Below are positions 1 to 8,094 of a DNA stretch of 30,760 nt, piece after piece. This stretch comes from an uncultured Eubacteriales bacterium (GTDB lineage: Bacteria > Bacillota > Clostridia > Peptostreptococcales > Anaerovoracaceae), in the NCBI GenBank assembly GCA_910585135.1, contig CAJUEB010000004.1:1-30760 (forward strand). The letters run 5' to 3'. Numbering within the stretch: the first letter of the stretch is position 1; every line of letters begins with the position of its first letter. The notes beneath the pieces are model-generated. The model was not told where the DNA came from. It searched no databases and worked only from the letters and a program-made list of their open reading frames with translations. The translations under genes were made by a program, and so were the position numbers.

Positions 1-1
1 G

Positions 2-1237
2 TATAAAGGCGATGCGGGAATTAAGCTGAACCCGCTCAACCGTTTCATGTTTGCCATCAGGGAACGCAGCCTCAAGATGCTGGTTTCCGGCAATATCAAC
101 AATGATTCCAAGATCTTGATCAACCGGAACATCAAGGCAAGAGTGCAGGAGATTATGCCATACCTGGAGTATGACGGCGACCCATATATGATTACGGAAG
201 ATGGAAACCTGTACTGGATCATCGATGCCTATACGCATACGACCATGTATCCGTATTCCGAGCCGTATCAGCAGGGCAATGCGACGAATTATATCCGCAA
301 TTCGGTTAAGGTAGTCATCGATGCATACAATGGAACAACGAGTTACTATATTGTAGATGACAGCGACCCGATCGCACAGACCTTTAAGAAGATATATCCT
401 GACTTATTTAAGGATTTGGATGAAATGCCGGATGCAATCAGGGCGCATATCAGATATCCAAATACGCTGTTGAATATCCAGGCACAGGTATATCAGAGAT
501 ACCATATGAATGACGTGAAGGTATTCTACCAGAACGAAGATATGTGGGAAATCTCCAGCGAAATCTACGGCACAAAAGAACAGAAAATGACGCCGAATTA
601 CTATATCATGAAGCTTCCGGGCGAGGAAAGCGCAGAATTCGTAAGCACCATTCCGTTCACGCCGAAGGACAAGCGAAACCTGATGGGGCTTCTCGTTGCC
701 AGAAGCGACGGCGATCAATACGGCAGCCTGGTACTTTATCAGATGCCGAAGAGCAAGACCGTATATGGCCCGATGCAGATCGAGGCACAGATTGACCAGA
801 ATACGGAAATTTCCAAGGAATTTTCATTGTGGAATTCGTCCGGGTCAAGCTACAGCCGAGGAAATCTGTTCATCGTTCCGATCGAAGATTCGCTTCTTTA
901 TATCGAACCGGTATATCTGGAAGCGACAAATTCCAGCATTCCGGAAGTCAAGCGGGTAATCGTGGCTTATGGAGACAGGATCGCTTATGAGCCGACCCTT
1001 GCGGAAGCGCTCAATTCGATCTTCGGAGAAGGCAGCGTTGAGGAAACTTCGGAAGGCGAAGGACAGCAAGAAGGACAGCAGGAAACACCTTCGGAAGCCT
1101 TGAGCCAGACCGAGATCATAACATTGGCACAGGAAGCCTTCACCAATGCACAGCAGGCACAGCAGAGCGGTGACTGGGCGAAATACGGTGAATATTTGCA
1201 GGAGCTTGAAAAATATTTGAACATGTTAAGCGAATAA
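2..1237 (+). CDS. UPF0182 (COG1615) family membrane protein, 3' part only
   Basis: The reading frame is already open at base 2, so the gene begins upstream of the window; the ATG at base 47 is internal. The segment opening this window, around the residues AGIKLNPLNR followed by FMFAI, is typical of the large UPF0182 (COG1615) proteins, which carry several N-terminal membrane helices and a large extracytoplasmic domain. Only part of the extracytoplasmic domain is present: it is rich in Tyr and Asn and includes the stretch YIEPVYLEA. The end is a low-complexity Glu/Gln/Gly linker (about bases 1030-1100) followed by a short predicted helix rich in Ala, Gln and Glu, a common tail in this family. 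The biochemical function of UPF0182 proteins is not established. A hairpin terminator follows the stop codon. Confidence 0.85.
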   Translation, partial: YKGDAGIKLNPLNRFMFAIRERSLKMLVSGNINNDSKILINRNIKARVQEIMPYLEYDGDPYMITEDGNLYWIIDAYTHTTMYPYSEPYQQGNATNYIRNSVKVVIDAYNGTTSYYIVDDSDPIAQTFKKIYPDLFKDLDEMPDAIRAHIRYPNTLLNIQAQVYQRYHMNDVKVFYQNEDMWEISSEIYGTKEQKMTPNYYIMKLPGEESAEFVSTIPFTPKDKRNLMGLLVARSDGDQYGSLVLYQMPKSKTVYGPMQIEAQIDQNTEISKEFSLWNSSGSSYSRGNLFIVPIEDSLLYIEPVYLEATNSSIPEVKRVIVAYGDRIAYEPTLAEALNSIFGEGSVEETSEGEGQQEGQQETPSEALSQTEIITLAQEAFTNAQQAQQSGDWAKYGEYLQELEKYLNMLSE

Positions 1238-1246
1238 AGTAATTGT

Positions 1247-1300
1247 TCAGGACATTCCCATTGCCTTTCTCAGGTTCAGCGGGAATGTTCTGACTTATTT
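1247..1300 (+). terminator. Probable rho-independent terminator after the UPF0182 gene
   Basis: An inverted repeat starts 10 bp after the stop codon. Bases 1247-1259 pair with 1281-1293 over 13 positions with one G-T pair, and the loop is 21 bases. A moderately T-rich stretch (CTTATTTTC) follows. The loop is longer than in classic terminators, so attenuation or an RNA-processing hairpin is possible. Confidence 0.55.
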
Positions 1301-1353
1301 TCAACGTAAAACGGCAGCAGGAAAGGAGACGGAGAATTGAAGGAGAGAAAGCT

Positions 1354-3270
1354 ATGTTAAATTATGACTTGAATAAAATGCTTTTCACATTGCCAAAAGA
1401 CAAACACGCCCCGGAGGACATACGAGCGGCATTGGAATGGCATCCGGAGGTGAAATTCGTATCGCTGGTGGGCATCGATGTGGGAGGTCATGATACTGAT
1501 GAAAAGATACCGGTAGAGGAATTTTTGGATGATATCCCCAAGTTTCTTGAATCAGGTGTACAGACAGACGGATCCAGCGTAGTGCTTCCCCGGATTGCGA
1601 AGCTGAATAATGCCAAAGTAGATATTATCCCGGACACCACGGTTGACTGGTTTGTCGATCATAACTTCAATTATCTCGATTCGCAGACAGGACTGCCGGT
1701 AGGTACGTTGCGGATTCCCTCTTCCCTCGTTCACAATGATTCGGAGCGGGTGGGTTCGCGCGTGATGCTGCGGGACGCCGTTTACAATTTTAAACAGGAT
1801 TTGATGCACCTGCTAAAAGAATACCCTTATGTATTTGACTATTTGGATATCGATTGCGTAGAGGACATCGATGAAATTATCATCACTGCGGCGACCGAGC
1901 TGGAATTCTGGGTGAAAACGCCTGACGATGACGCCGACCGGGAGCAACTTTCCACGGCGCAGATGCTAAAGGAGCAATACTGGAAAAGAACGACAGGTCC
2001 GGTGAGGACAGCGCTCGAAGAAACCATGGTGGTACTTCAGAAGTATGGCTTTGATATGGAAATGGGACACAAGGAGGTCGGTGGCGTCAAGGCCAAGCTG
2101 GGAAATTCGGGAAATTACGACCATGTGATGGAGCAGCTTGAAATCGACTGGAAATATTCGTCAGCGGTTCAGGCGGCGGATAATGAGAACCAGATCAAAT
2201 ATGTCGTGCGCGATATATTCAGGACATATGGATTGGAAGTTACGTTCATGGCGAAACCGATGGAGGGCGTCGCTGGAAATGGGGAGCATACTCATATGGG
2301 TGTTGCTGCTCGTTTGAAAAGCGGCAGGCTGGTCAATCTCTTCGCACCGTCCGATCCCGAAAACCAATTTATGAGTCCTGTGGGATTTGGTGCGCTGATG
2401 GGGCTTCTGAAAAATTACGATGTGGTAAACCCATTTGTAAGCTCCACCAATGATTCGCTCAACAGATTGAAGCCCGGATATGAAGCGCCGGTCTGCACGG
2501 TTACTTCCCTGGGGCATAGTGCGAAGCTGCCGTCCAGAAACAGGACGGTGCTGGTCGGTCTCGTCAGGGAGATAGGAAATCCTTTGGCGACAAGATTTGA
2601 ACTGCGCGCGCCGAATCCGAAGAGCAATACCTATCTCGTGCTGGCGGCGTCCTACATGGCCATGCTGGATGGCATCAAACATGCGTTGGAGGGAAAGAAA
2701 ACCCCAGAGGATCTGGAGCATTCCATTTCCAAGGAATATGGGGAAGAGGACTTTTATCTGGAAAAAGACAGGGTATATAGAAGCGAAAGGGATGTTTTCG
2801 ATGAATACACGCAGGAAGAGCGCGACAAGTATTTTGGCAAAGCACCGAGTACCGTGTGGGAAAATCTGCTCGCCTTTGAAAAATACCCTGAAAAACTGCA
2901 CATCTTTAAACGCGATGATGTGATGACGGATATTGCGCTTGAGTCTTACCGGGAGGCGATTCTCGACCAGTGGGCGACGGAGCTGCATAACAGGATCATT
3001 CCGGACAATATGGATTTGATCAGGACATGCAGCAAGGCTCATGACGACATGGATTGCGTTGATTATGACAGGAGCAACTGGGAAAAGATACAGCGTCTTC
3101 GAAACCATCTGGGGCGGGATACCCTTGACGATTACTGCCTTTTGACCAGGATCAAGCAGGCGCTTGATACGGGAGATTACGATACTGCGTCCTCCTTGCA
3201 GATCGAAATGCAGGAAAAGATCGGGCAGCTTACGGATTTGTACATATTGTATAAGAAAAACTTATTCTAA
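1354..3270 (+). CDS. Long-form glutamine synthetase (type I-like catalytic core with C-terminal extension)
   Basis: A 638-residue protein expected to join ammonia to glutamate using ATP in the cytoplasm. Glutamine synthetase landmarks appear in order: an N-terminal beta-grasp-like segment with the QTDGSS motif, ELEF at about residues 182-185 (metal-binding Glu region), GNGEHTHMG at about 308-316 (matching the conserved NGSGMHxH region), NRLKPGYEAPV at about 370-380, and RAPNPKSNTYL from about R418. Classical GSI is about 440-470 residues and GSIII about 700, so this is an intermediate form with roughly 150-180 extra C-terminal residues rich in charged, helical sequence. The start is fixed by AAGGAG at 1340-1345. 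serS begins 19 bp after the stop, suggesting co-transcription. The family call is secure; specificity for glutamate rather than another gamma-glutamyl acceptor is inferred. Confidence 0.85.
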   Translation: MLNYDLNKMLFTLPKDKHAPEDIRAALEWHPEVKFVSLVGIDVGGHDTDEKIPVEEFLDDIPKFLESGVQTDGSSVVLPRIAKLNNAKVDIIPDTTVDWFVDHNFNYLDSQTGLPVGTLRIPSSLVHNDSERVGSRVMLRDAVYNFKQDLMHLLKEYPYVFDYLDIDCVEDIDEIIITAATELEFWVKTPDDDADREQLSTAQMLKEQYWKRTTGPVRTALEETMVVLQKYGFDMEMGHKEVGGVKAKLGNSGNYDHVMEQLEIDWKYSSAVQAADNENQIKYVVRDIFRTYGLEVTFMAKPMEGVAGNGEHTHMGVAARLKSGRLVNLFAPSDPENQFMSPVGFGALMGLLKNYDVVNPFVSSTNDSLNRLKPGYEAPVCTVTSLGHSAKLPSRNRTVLVGLVREIGNPLATRFELRAPNPKSNTYLVLAASYMAMLDGIKHALEGKKTPEDLEHSISKEYGEEDFYLEKDRVYRSERDVFDEYTQEERDKYFGKAPSTVWENLLAFEKYPEKLHIFKRDDVMTDIALESYREAILDQWATELHNRIIPDNMDLIRTCSKAHDDMDCVDYDRSNWEKIQRLRNHLGRDTLDDYCLLTRIKQALDTGDYDTASSLQIEMQEKIGQLTDLYILYKKNLF

Positions 3271-3289
3271 AATAGACGGAGGGAAGAAC

Positions 3290-4567
3290 ATGTTAGATAT
3301 CAAGAGAATCAGAGAAGACTTCGACAACGTGAAAAAAGCTGTTGTATCGAGAGGCCAAGGAGATTTTGGCATTGATCGTGTTTTGGAATATGATAAAGAA
3401 AGACGTGCGCTGCTGGCTAAGGTGGAACAGATGAAAAATCAGCAGAGCGTATCTTCGAAGCAGATCCCTAAGCTCAAAAAGGAAGGCAAGGACACGACAG
3501 AGCTAATGGCCGAAATGAAAAAGCTGTCGGAGGAAATTAAGGCGCTTGACAGCCAGGTAAGCGAGGTAGAAGCAAAGCTGCGGGATGCGTTGCTCAATAT
3601 ACCGAACACACCATGCAGCGAGGTGCAGGAAGGAGCGGATGATTCCGATAATGTCGAGCTTCGAAAATGGGGAACGCCGCGTACCTTTGATTTTGAGCAG
3701 AAGGCGCATTGGGATGTCGGCGCGGATCTGGATATCCTGGATTTCGAAAGGGCAGCGAAGATTTCCGGCGCAAGGTTTACCGTATACAAGGGTGCAGGTG
3801 CGAGGCTGGAGCGTTCCGTTATCAATTTTATGCTGAACCTTCATACGGAAGAACACGGATTCACGGAAATCCTGCCTCCGTTTATGGTGAACCGGGATGC
3901 GATGACAGGAACAGGGCAGCTTCCTAAGTTTGAGGATGATATGTTCCATGTACCTGCGAAGGATTTCTTTTTAATCCCGACTGCGGAGGTTCCGGTAACG
4001 AATTTGCGGATGAACGAAATCATGAGTGAAGACGAGCTTCCGGTGTATTATACGGCTTATACTCCTTGCTTCCGCAAAGAGGCAGGCTCTGCCGGAAGGG
4101 ATACGAGGGGGCTGATCAGGCAGCATCAGTTCAATAAGGTTGAGCTGGTTAAGTTTGTAAAGCCGGAAACCTCTTATGACGAGCTGGAGTCGCTTACGAA
4201 AGCAGCGGAAACGGTGCTTCAGAAGCTTGAGATCCCATACCGGGTCGTGCGCCTTTCCACGGGAGATCTGGGTTTTTCCTCGGCGATGACTTATGATATC
4301 GAGGTGTGGATGCCAAGCTACGGCAGATATGTCGAGATTTCCTCCTGCAGTAATTTTGAGAGCTATCAGGCAAGGCGGGCGAATATCCGTTTCAGGCCGG
4401 CGGAAAAAGGCAAGCCGGAATTCGTTCATACGCTTAACGGGTCAGGACTTGCCGTGGGAAGGACTGTTGCCGCTATCCTGGAAAACTACCAGCAGGCGGA
4501 TGGTTCGGTCGTTATTCCGGAGGCGCTTCGCGGCTATATGGGAACTGACAGGATTGAGAAAAAGTAA
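3290..4567 (+). CDS. serS: Seryl-tRNA synthetase
   Basis: Charges tRNA-Ser (and selenocysteine tRNA where present) with serine; cytoplasmic class II synthetase. The 425-residue product has the usual length. Residues about 25-105 form the Lys/Glu-rich antiparallel coiled-coil arm that grips the tRNA. Class II motif 2 is FRKEAGSAGRDTRG, starting at about residue 261. Motif 3 is LNGSGLAVGRTVAAILENYQ, starting at about residue 382. The ATG at 3290 is chosen because GGAGGG lies 7-12 bases upstream (around 3278-3283) and the protein then begins MLDIKRIRED, the family's standard N-terminus; the frame stays open upstream but overlaps glutamine synthetase. The gene follows glutamine synthetase by 19 bp and was probably transcribed with it. 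Confidence 0.97.
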   Translation: MLDIKRIREDFDNVKKAVVSRGQGDFGIDRVLEYDKERRALLAKVEQMKNQQSVSSKQIPKLKKEGKDTTELMAEMKKLSEEIKALDSQVSEVEAKLRDALLNIPNTPCSEVQEGADDSDNVELRKWGTPRTFDFEQKAHWDVGADLDILDFERAAKISGARFTVYKGAGARLERSVINFMLNLHTEEHGFTEILPPFMVNRDAMTGTGQLPKFEDDMFHVPAKDFFLIPTAEVPVTNLRMNEIMSEDELPVYYTAYTPCFRKEAGSAGRDTRGLIRQHQFNKVELVKFVKPETSYDELESLTKAAETVLQKLEIPYRVVRLSTGDLGFSSAMTYDIEVWMPSYGRYVEISSCSNFESYQARRANIRFRPAEKGKPEFVHTLNGSGLAVGRTVAAILENYQQADGSVVIPEALRGYMGTDRIEKK

Positions 4568-4576
4568 ATGATAAAA

Positions 4577-4677
4577 TATGCAGCTTTGCGGAAGGGCAGA
4601 AAGGCGCGGCTTTACAAGAAGGCCAGCGCGTGCGTTTTGCAAAAGACCAGCAACGCATGCTTTGTGAAAAGCTCCGA
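4577..4677 (+). repeat. Four decayed ~25-bp tandem repeats downstream of serS
   Basis: The spacer between serS and putP is built of four imperfect units of about 25 bp at roughly 4577-4601, 4602-4627, 4628-4652 and 4653-4677. Each has a core like GCKTTTRCRRAARG followed by a CCAGC-like end in units 2 and 3. The unit length is not a multiple of three and I see no protein here. Alignment was by eye. Confidence 0.55.
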
Positions 4678-4709
4678 TGAAAAAAGCTGACAAAAGGAGA
4701 AAAGACTGA

Positions 4710-6191
4710 ATGGATACGATAATTATCGGCGCCGTGTTCGTCATATATTTGGGGATCATGGTCGCCATTGGAATGAAATATTATAACAAAGATGATGGAA
4801 TGTCGGAGTATATCTTAGGCGGCAGGAAGCTTCCGCCGATTGCGGTCGCTATGTCGGCGCAGGCTTCGGACATGAGCGGATGGCTTCTTACGGGCGTGCC
4901 GGGGCTTGCGTATGTCCTCTATGCGGGAACTTCGGAGGCGATCTGGACGGCTGTAGGATTGGCACTGGGGACATACCTCAACTGGATGTTCGTCGCCAGG
5001 CGGCTTCGGAAATATACGCAGGTTGCGGGAAATGCGATCACGCTGCCGGACTTTTTTGAAAACCGTTTCCGCGATAAAAAGCATGTGCTGCGCATGGTAG
5101 CGGGGATTTTTACCGTAATCTTCTTCCTGGTGTACACATCCTCGCAGCTTGTGGCAGGCGGGAAGCTGTTTACGACGGTTTTCGGCATTGATTATACCGT
5201 TGGTTTGATCATCGTTGCGGTTATTATTTTGGCTTATACAGCGACAGGCGGATTCACTGCCGTATGCTGGACGGATACGATTCAGGGAACGATCATGTTC
5301 TTTGCACTGCTCATCGTACCGATCGTCGCCTGCGTTCATGTTGGCGGGATCGATGCAGTTACGATGAAACTGTCACAGCTTACGGAGGAAACTCTGGCGT
5401 TCTTTCCGCAAAACGCAGATGGCGGCGGGATCAATGGATTTTTGCTGGCCTCAGCGCTGGGCTGGGGGCTGGGATATTTCGGACAGCCGCACATCCTGGT
5501 TCGGTTTATGGCGATCGAAAATTCGGAAATGATCAAGACCTCAAGGCGAATTGCGATGTTTTGGGTGATTATCACGCTGGCGGCTGCGATCTTTGTCGGC
5601 CTTGTGGGAAAAGCGTTCATGCCGGATCTTGCGGACAGCGAAACAATCTATATGGAAATGATCAATGCACTGTTCAACCCGGTGATCGCCGGGATTCTGC
5701 TGATTGCGATTCTGGCGGCAACGATGAGTACAGCCAGCTCGCAGCTTTTGGTAACGGCGTCCTCTGTTTCGAGGGACATTTATGCGATCCTGTTTAAAAA
5801 GGATGCCAATGATAAGAAACTGGTATGGGTCAGCCGTGTGGCGGTTGCCATCGTATCGATTATCGCATTGTTTTTGGGCATGGATCCAAACAGTTCTATT
5901 TTTAATCTGGTGTCCTGTGCATGGGGCGGCATTGGCTCGACTTTTGGCCCGCTGATCCTGTTTTCCCTGTTCTGGAAGCGAATGACGCTTCCGGGTGCGA
6001 TCGCAGGGATGATTACAGGCGGCGTGGTGGATTTGCTGTGGTATAATCTGTCGGGCGGGATCTTTGATGTTTATGAAATCATTCCGGGATTCCTCTTTTC
6101 ATCCTTGGCGATCGTTGTTTGCAGCCTGCTGAGCAAACCGTCGGAGGAGATGGTCGAAGAATTTGAATCGGTAAAGGATGCGGAGATATGA
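4710..6191 (+). CDS. putP: Sodium/proline symporter-type transporter (SSS family)
   Basis: A 493-residue, strongly hydrophobic protein with about 13 predicted membrane helices, the usual architecture of the solute:sodium symporter family. PutP signatures include SAQASDMSGWLLTGVPG near the N-terminus (sodium and substrate sites in helix 2), the loop NAITLPDFFENRF, and the segment ATGGFTAVCWTDTIQG. Family knowledge points to sodium-driven proline uptake across the cytoplasmic membrane, consistent with use as carbon, nitrogen or osmoprotectant; exact substrate is inferred. The start at 4710 is set by AAGGAGA at 4694-4700. The C-terminus is short, charged and cytoplasmic. It is transcribed in the same direction as serS but separated by 142 bp of decayed repeats, with no clear promoter seen. 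Confidence 0.92.
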   Translation: MDTIIIGAVFVIYLGIMVAIGMKYYNKDDGMSEYILGGRKLPPIAVAMSAQASDMSGWLLTGVPGLAYVLYAGTSEAIWTAVGLALGTYLNWMFVARRLRKYTQVAGNAITLPDFFENRFRDKKHVLRMVAGIFTVIFFLVYTSSQLVAGGKLFTTVFGIDYTVGLIIVAVIILAYTATGGFTAVCWTDTIQGTIMFFALLIVPIVACVHVGGIDAVTMKLSQLTEETLAFFPQNADGGGINGFLLASALGWGLGYFGQPHILVRFMAIENSEMIKTSRRIAMFWVIITLAAAIFVGLVGKAFMPDLADSETIYMEMINALFNPVIAGILLIAILAATMSTASSQLLVTASSVSRDIYAILFKKDANDKKLVWVSRVAVAIVSIIALFLGMDPNSSIFNLVSCAWGGIGSTFGPLILFSLFWKRMTLPGAIAGMITGGVVDLLWYNLSGGIFDVYEIIPGFLFSSLAIVVCSLLSKPSEEMVEEFESVKDAEI

Positions 6192-6231
6192 GCTTTTAAT
6201 TAGGCAAATACATAGTGTGTGGCTATGAGCG

Positions 6232-6344
6232 TTCGCGCAGGGAATGCATAGCACTGAGGTTTGTGCGCACGGTGCTGAAATTTATGGGTATCTAGTATCG
6301 AGGCTTACGGATGCATCTGTCGAAATTTACGGACAATGCCACTG
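6232..6344 (+). repeat. Decayed ~22-bp tandem repeats (44-bp higher-order unit) downstream of putP
   Basis: Contiguous units lie at 6232-6256, 6257-6277, 6278-6300, 6301-6322 and 6323-6344. The last four alternate: two begin AGG and two begin AAATTTA followed by YGG, so 6257-6300 and 6301-6344 read as a duplicated 44-bp block. Most units end in a CTG- or TCG-like trinucleotide. This fills most of the 429-bp gap between putP and the hydrolase; the rest holds only a promoter candidate. An open frame runs through from 6336, but its product resembles no protein I recognise. Confidence 0.5.
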
Positions 6345-6533
6345 TTTCCTAAAAACGCCGGAATTGGAGCTTTGGTTTCGATTTTCCCGGGATGCTGTTT
6401 TACAGCGAAGGCATTGCGGCTAGCGAGCAGAAGATTTGCGGGAAATTTGGCGAAAAAAGTGCAGCTTGATGGCAAGAACGCATATTTATGGCGAACAGAG
6501 TTTGAAGATTATGTGAAAAGCATCTTGTTTGGG

Positions 6534-6562
6534 TTCAAACAGGGTGCTTTTTCCTGTATAAT
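6534..6562 (+). promoter_or_regulatory. Candidate sigma-A promoter for the G5-NlpC/P60 hydrolase
   Basis: A perfect TATAAT box at 6557-6562 is preceded, 17 bp away, by a TTCAAA -35-like box at 6534-6539. Transcription would start near 6569, about 50 bases before the ATG at 6621. This supports that ATG over an upstream start in the same open frame. Confidence 0.55.
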
Positions 6563-6620
6563 AATTCTATCTTGCACGTTATTATTTCTATTTATGTTTT
6601 GTAGTACGGAAGAAGATCAT

Positions 6621-7704
6621 ATGATTACTGAATTTGAGAAATACAGTTACCGCAAGAAGCTGACCATAGCAGTTGCTTTCCTGATGACGGTAATGCTGCT
6701 ATTGGGGCTGTATATTACGAAGCCGTATGCTGTTTATGCGGACGGGACGAAAGTTGAAGATCCTTATGTTGTGAAAGCTGGAAATGAGGAGTTGTTTCTG
6801 GTAGAAGATAAAGAGACTGCGGAAGAAGTCATCGCATCCGTTATGGAAGCGTATGCGCCGGATGGCGCACAGATTAACTCCATCGTCGTGGATAAGAAAA
6901 TTTGCGCAGAGGATAAAACTTTAGAGCGTGGAGGGAAGGAACCTCCGCTTGTTTTGACCGAAGGGGAAGCCGTATCGTATATTTTGGAGAAAAACAGCAC
7001 GGATGAGCCATTGTTTTCCGTAACGATCAACGCCGAGACAGGTTCGGTGGCAGCGATGGATGTGGGCGAAGCCTACGAAGAGACGGAAGATATGTACGTC
7101 GGTGATACGCAGGTAAAAAGTACCGGCACGGCGGGCAGCCAGGTGGTGACGAATCAAGTGACCAGTGTCAATGGCGTTTCCCTGACATCGACGGTAGTCG
7201 ATACGACGGTTCTCCAGGAGTCCACGGATACGGTTATCTATAAGGGGATAAAGGAAAAACCGAAGGAAGAGGCGAAGCCGAAGCATAATGCTGCCGCTGA
7301 CTACAAAGGTCATGTCATGGGCAGCGGCAATGGTGCCGCGATCGCAAGCTATGCGGTACAGTTTGCGGGCAATCCATATGTAGCTGGAGGCACCAGCCCG
7401 GAAAACGGTGCGGATTGTTCTGGTTTTACGCAACAATTATACAAAGCATTCTGGATTCACACAGGCGATTTATAGCAGGTTTGGCATTTCCCTTCCGAGA
7501 ACTTCCGGGCAGCAGGCATATTGTGGAAAGGGCGTTTCGCTCAGTGAAGCGAAGGCCGGCGATCTGGTCTGCTATTCCGGCCATGTGGCGATTTACATGG
7601 GTGGCGGCAAGATCATCCATGCTTCGACAAGCAGAGGCGGGATCAAAGTATCGAACGTCCATGATCCGGGCGGAATTATTACGGTAAGGAGAATCGTGGA
7701 GTGA
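6621..7704 (+). pseudogene. G5-NlpC/P60 cell-wall peptidase, frameshifted at its catalytic motif
   Basis: The first frame (ATG 6621, GGAAGAAG just upstream) encodes a short cytoplasmic start, one membrane helix or signal anchor, an extracytoplasmic region, a G5-like segment ending in VIYKGIKEKP, and the opening of an NlpC/P60 domain: ADCSGFTQ with catalytic Cys at residue 266. It then stops at 7473-7475. The rest of the domain continues in the +1 frame (to 7704), with LPRTS and the SGHVAIYMGGGKIIHAS segment holding the catalytic His. SGFTQ is encoded twice, at 7419-7433 and 7450-7464, 31 bp apart and in different frames; the second has His where Cys is expected. NlpC/P60 enzymes cut peptidoglycan stem peptides. 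As written, the chain lacks the His and is probably inactive unless the frame is changed. Confidence 0.75.
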
Positions 7705-7822
7705 TTGCGGGGATATAAAGTCGTAAGCTTCACATAGGAAATTGCGTAGGTTGAGGGAGAGCATAATTGGTTCTTTTCTTCGTGATAATAGTTAGATGAG
7801 CATGATAAGTCAATAAACAAGC

Positions 7823-7854
7823 AAGAACCTGGTTGTTATATCAGGTTCTTTGTT
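7823..7854 (+). terminator. Rho-independent terminator after the hydrolase
   Basis: AAGAACCTG at 7823-7831 pairs with CAGGTTCTT at 7842-7850 (9 bp), followed by TGTTGT. The T-tract is interrupted, so strength is moderate. Confidence 0.6.
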
Positions 7855-7991
7855 GTATAAAGAAAAACCCGTGTTTGACATGGAAATTTTTTTGCGGCGA
7901 AACCTGCAAACCTGGGAAATTTTGATTGGTAGAGATGACTAAAATGGTGAAACATGGAGCTGAGATCTTTGCTTATCATTAACCCTTTGGA

Positions 7992-8022
7992 TTGACAAAC
8001 GCACGATAAGTAATTCGATAAT
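7992..8022 (+). promoter_or_regulatory. Candidate promoter for the LuxR-type regulator
   Basis: A perfect TTGACA at 7992-7997 is followed by GATAAT at 8017-8022. The 19-bp spacing is longer than the ideal 17; CGATAA at 18 bp is an alternative -10. The leader would be about 65 bases. Confidence 0.4.
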
Positions 8023-8094
8023 ACCAGTTTGTGGTAAGTTAATTCGCAGTGAAAAGGTGTTGAAAATTGTAGGGAATATGGATATTATGGTGAT

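Larger units (their letters stand above)
7705..8094. other. Intergenic region before the LuxR-type regulator
   Basis: About 390 AT-rich bases without a credible gene. It contains a terminator-like hairpin (7823-7854) that would end the hydrolase transcript and a candidate promoter (7992-8022) for the regulator. I see nothing else in it. Confidence 0.6.

Noticed and set aside
2161..3108. Long antisense frame (315 codons) within glutamine synthetase
   Set aside because: It lies opposite a conserved gene, has no ribosome site and no recognisable domain.
6336..6620. Upstream extension of the hydrolase frame
   Set aside because: It covers repeat remnants and the promoter; a good start with ribosome site is at 6621.
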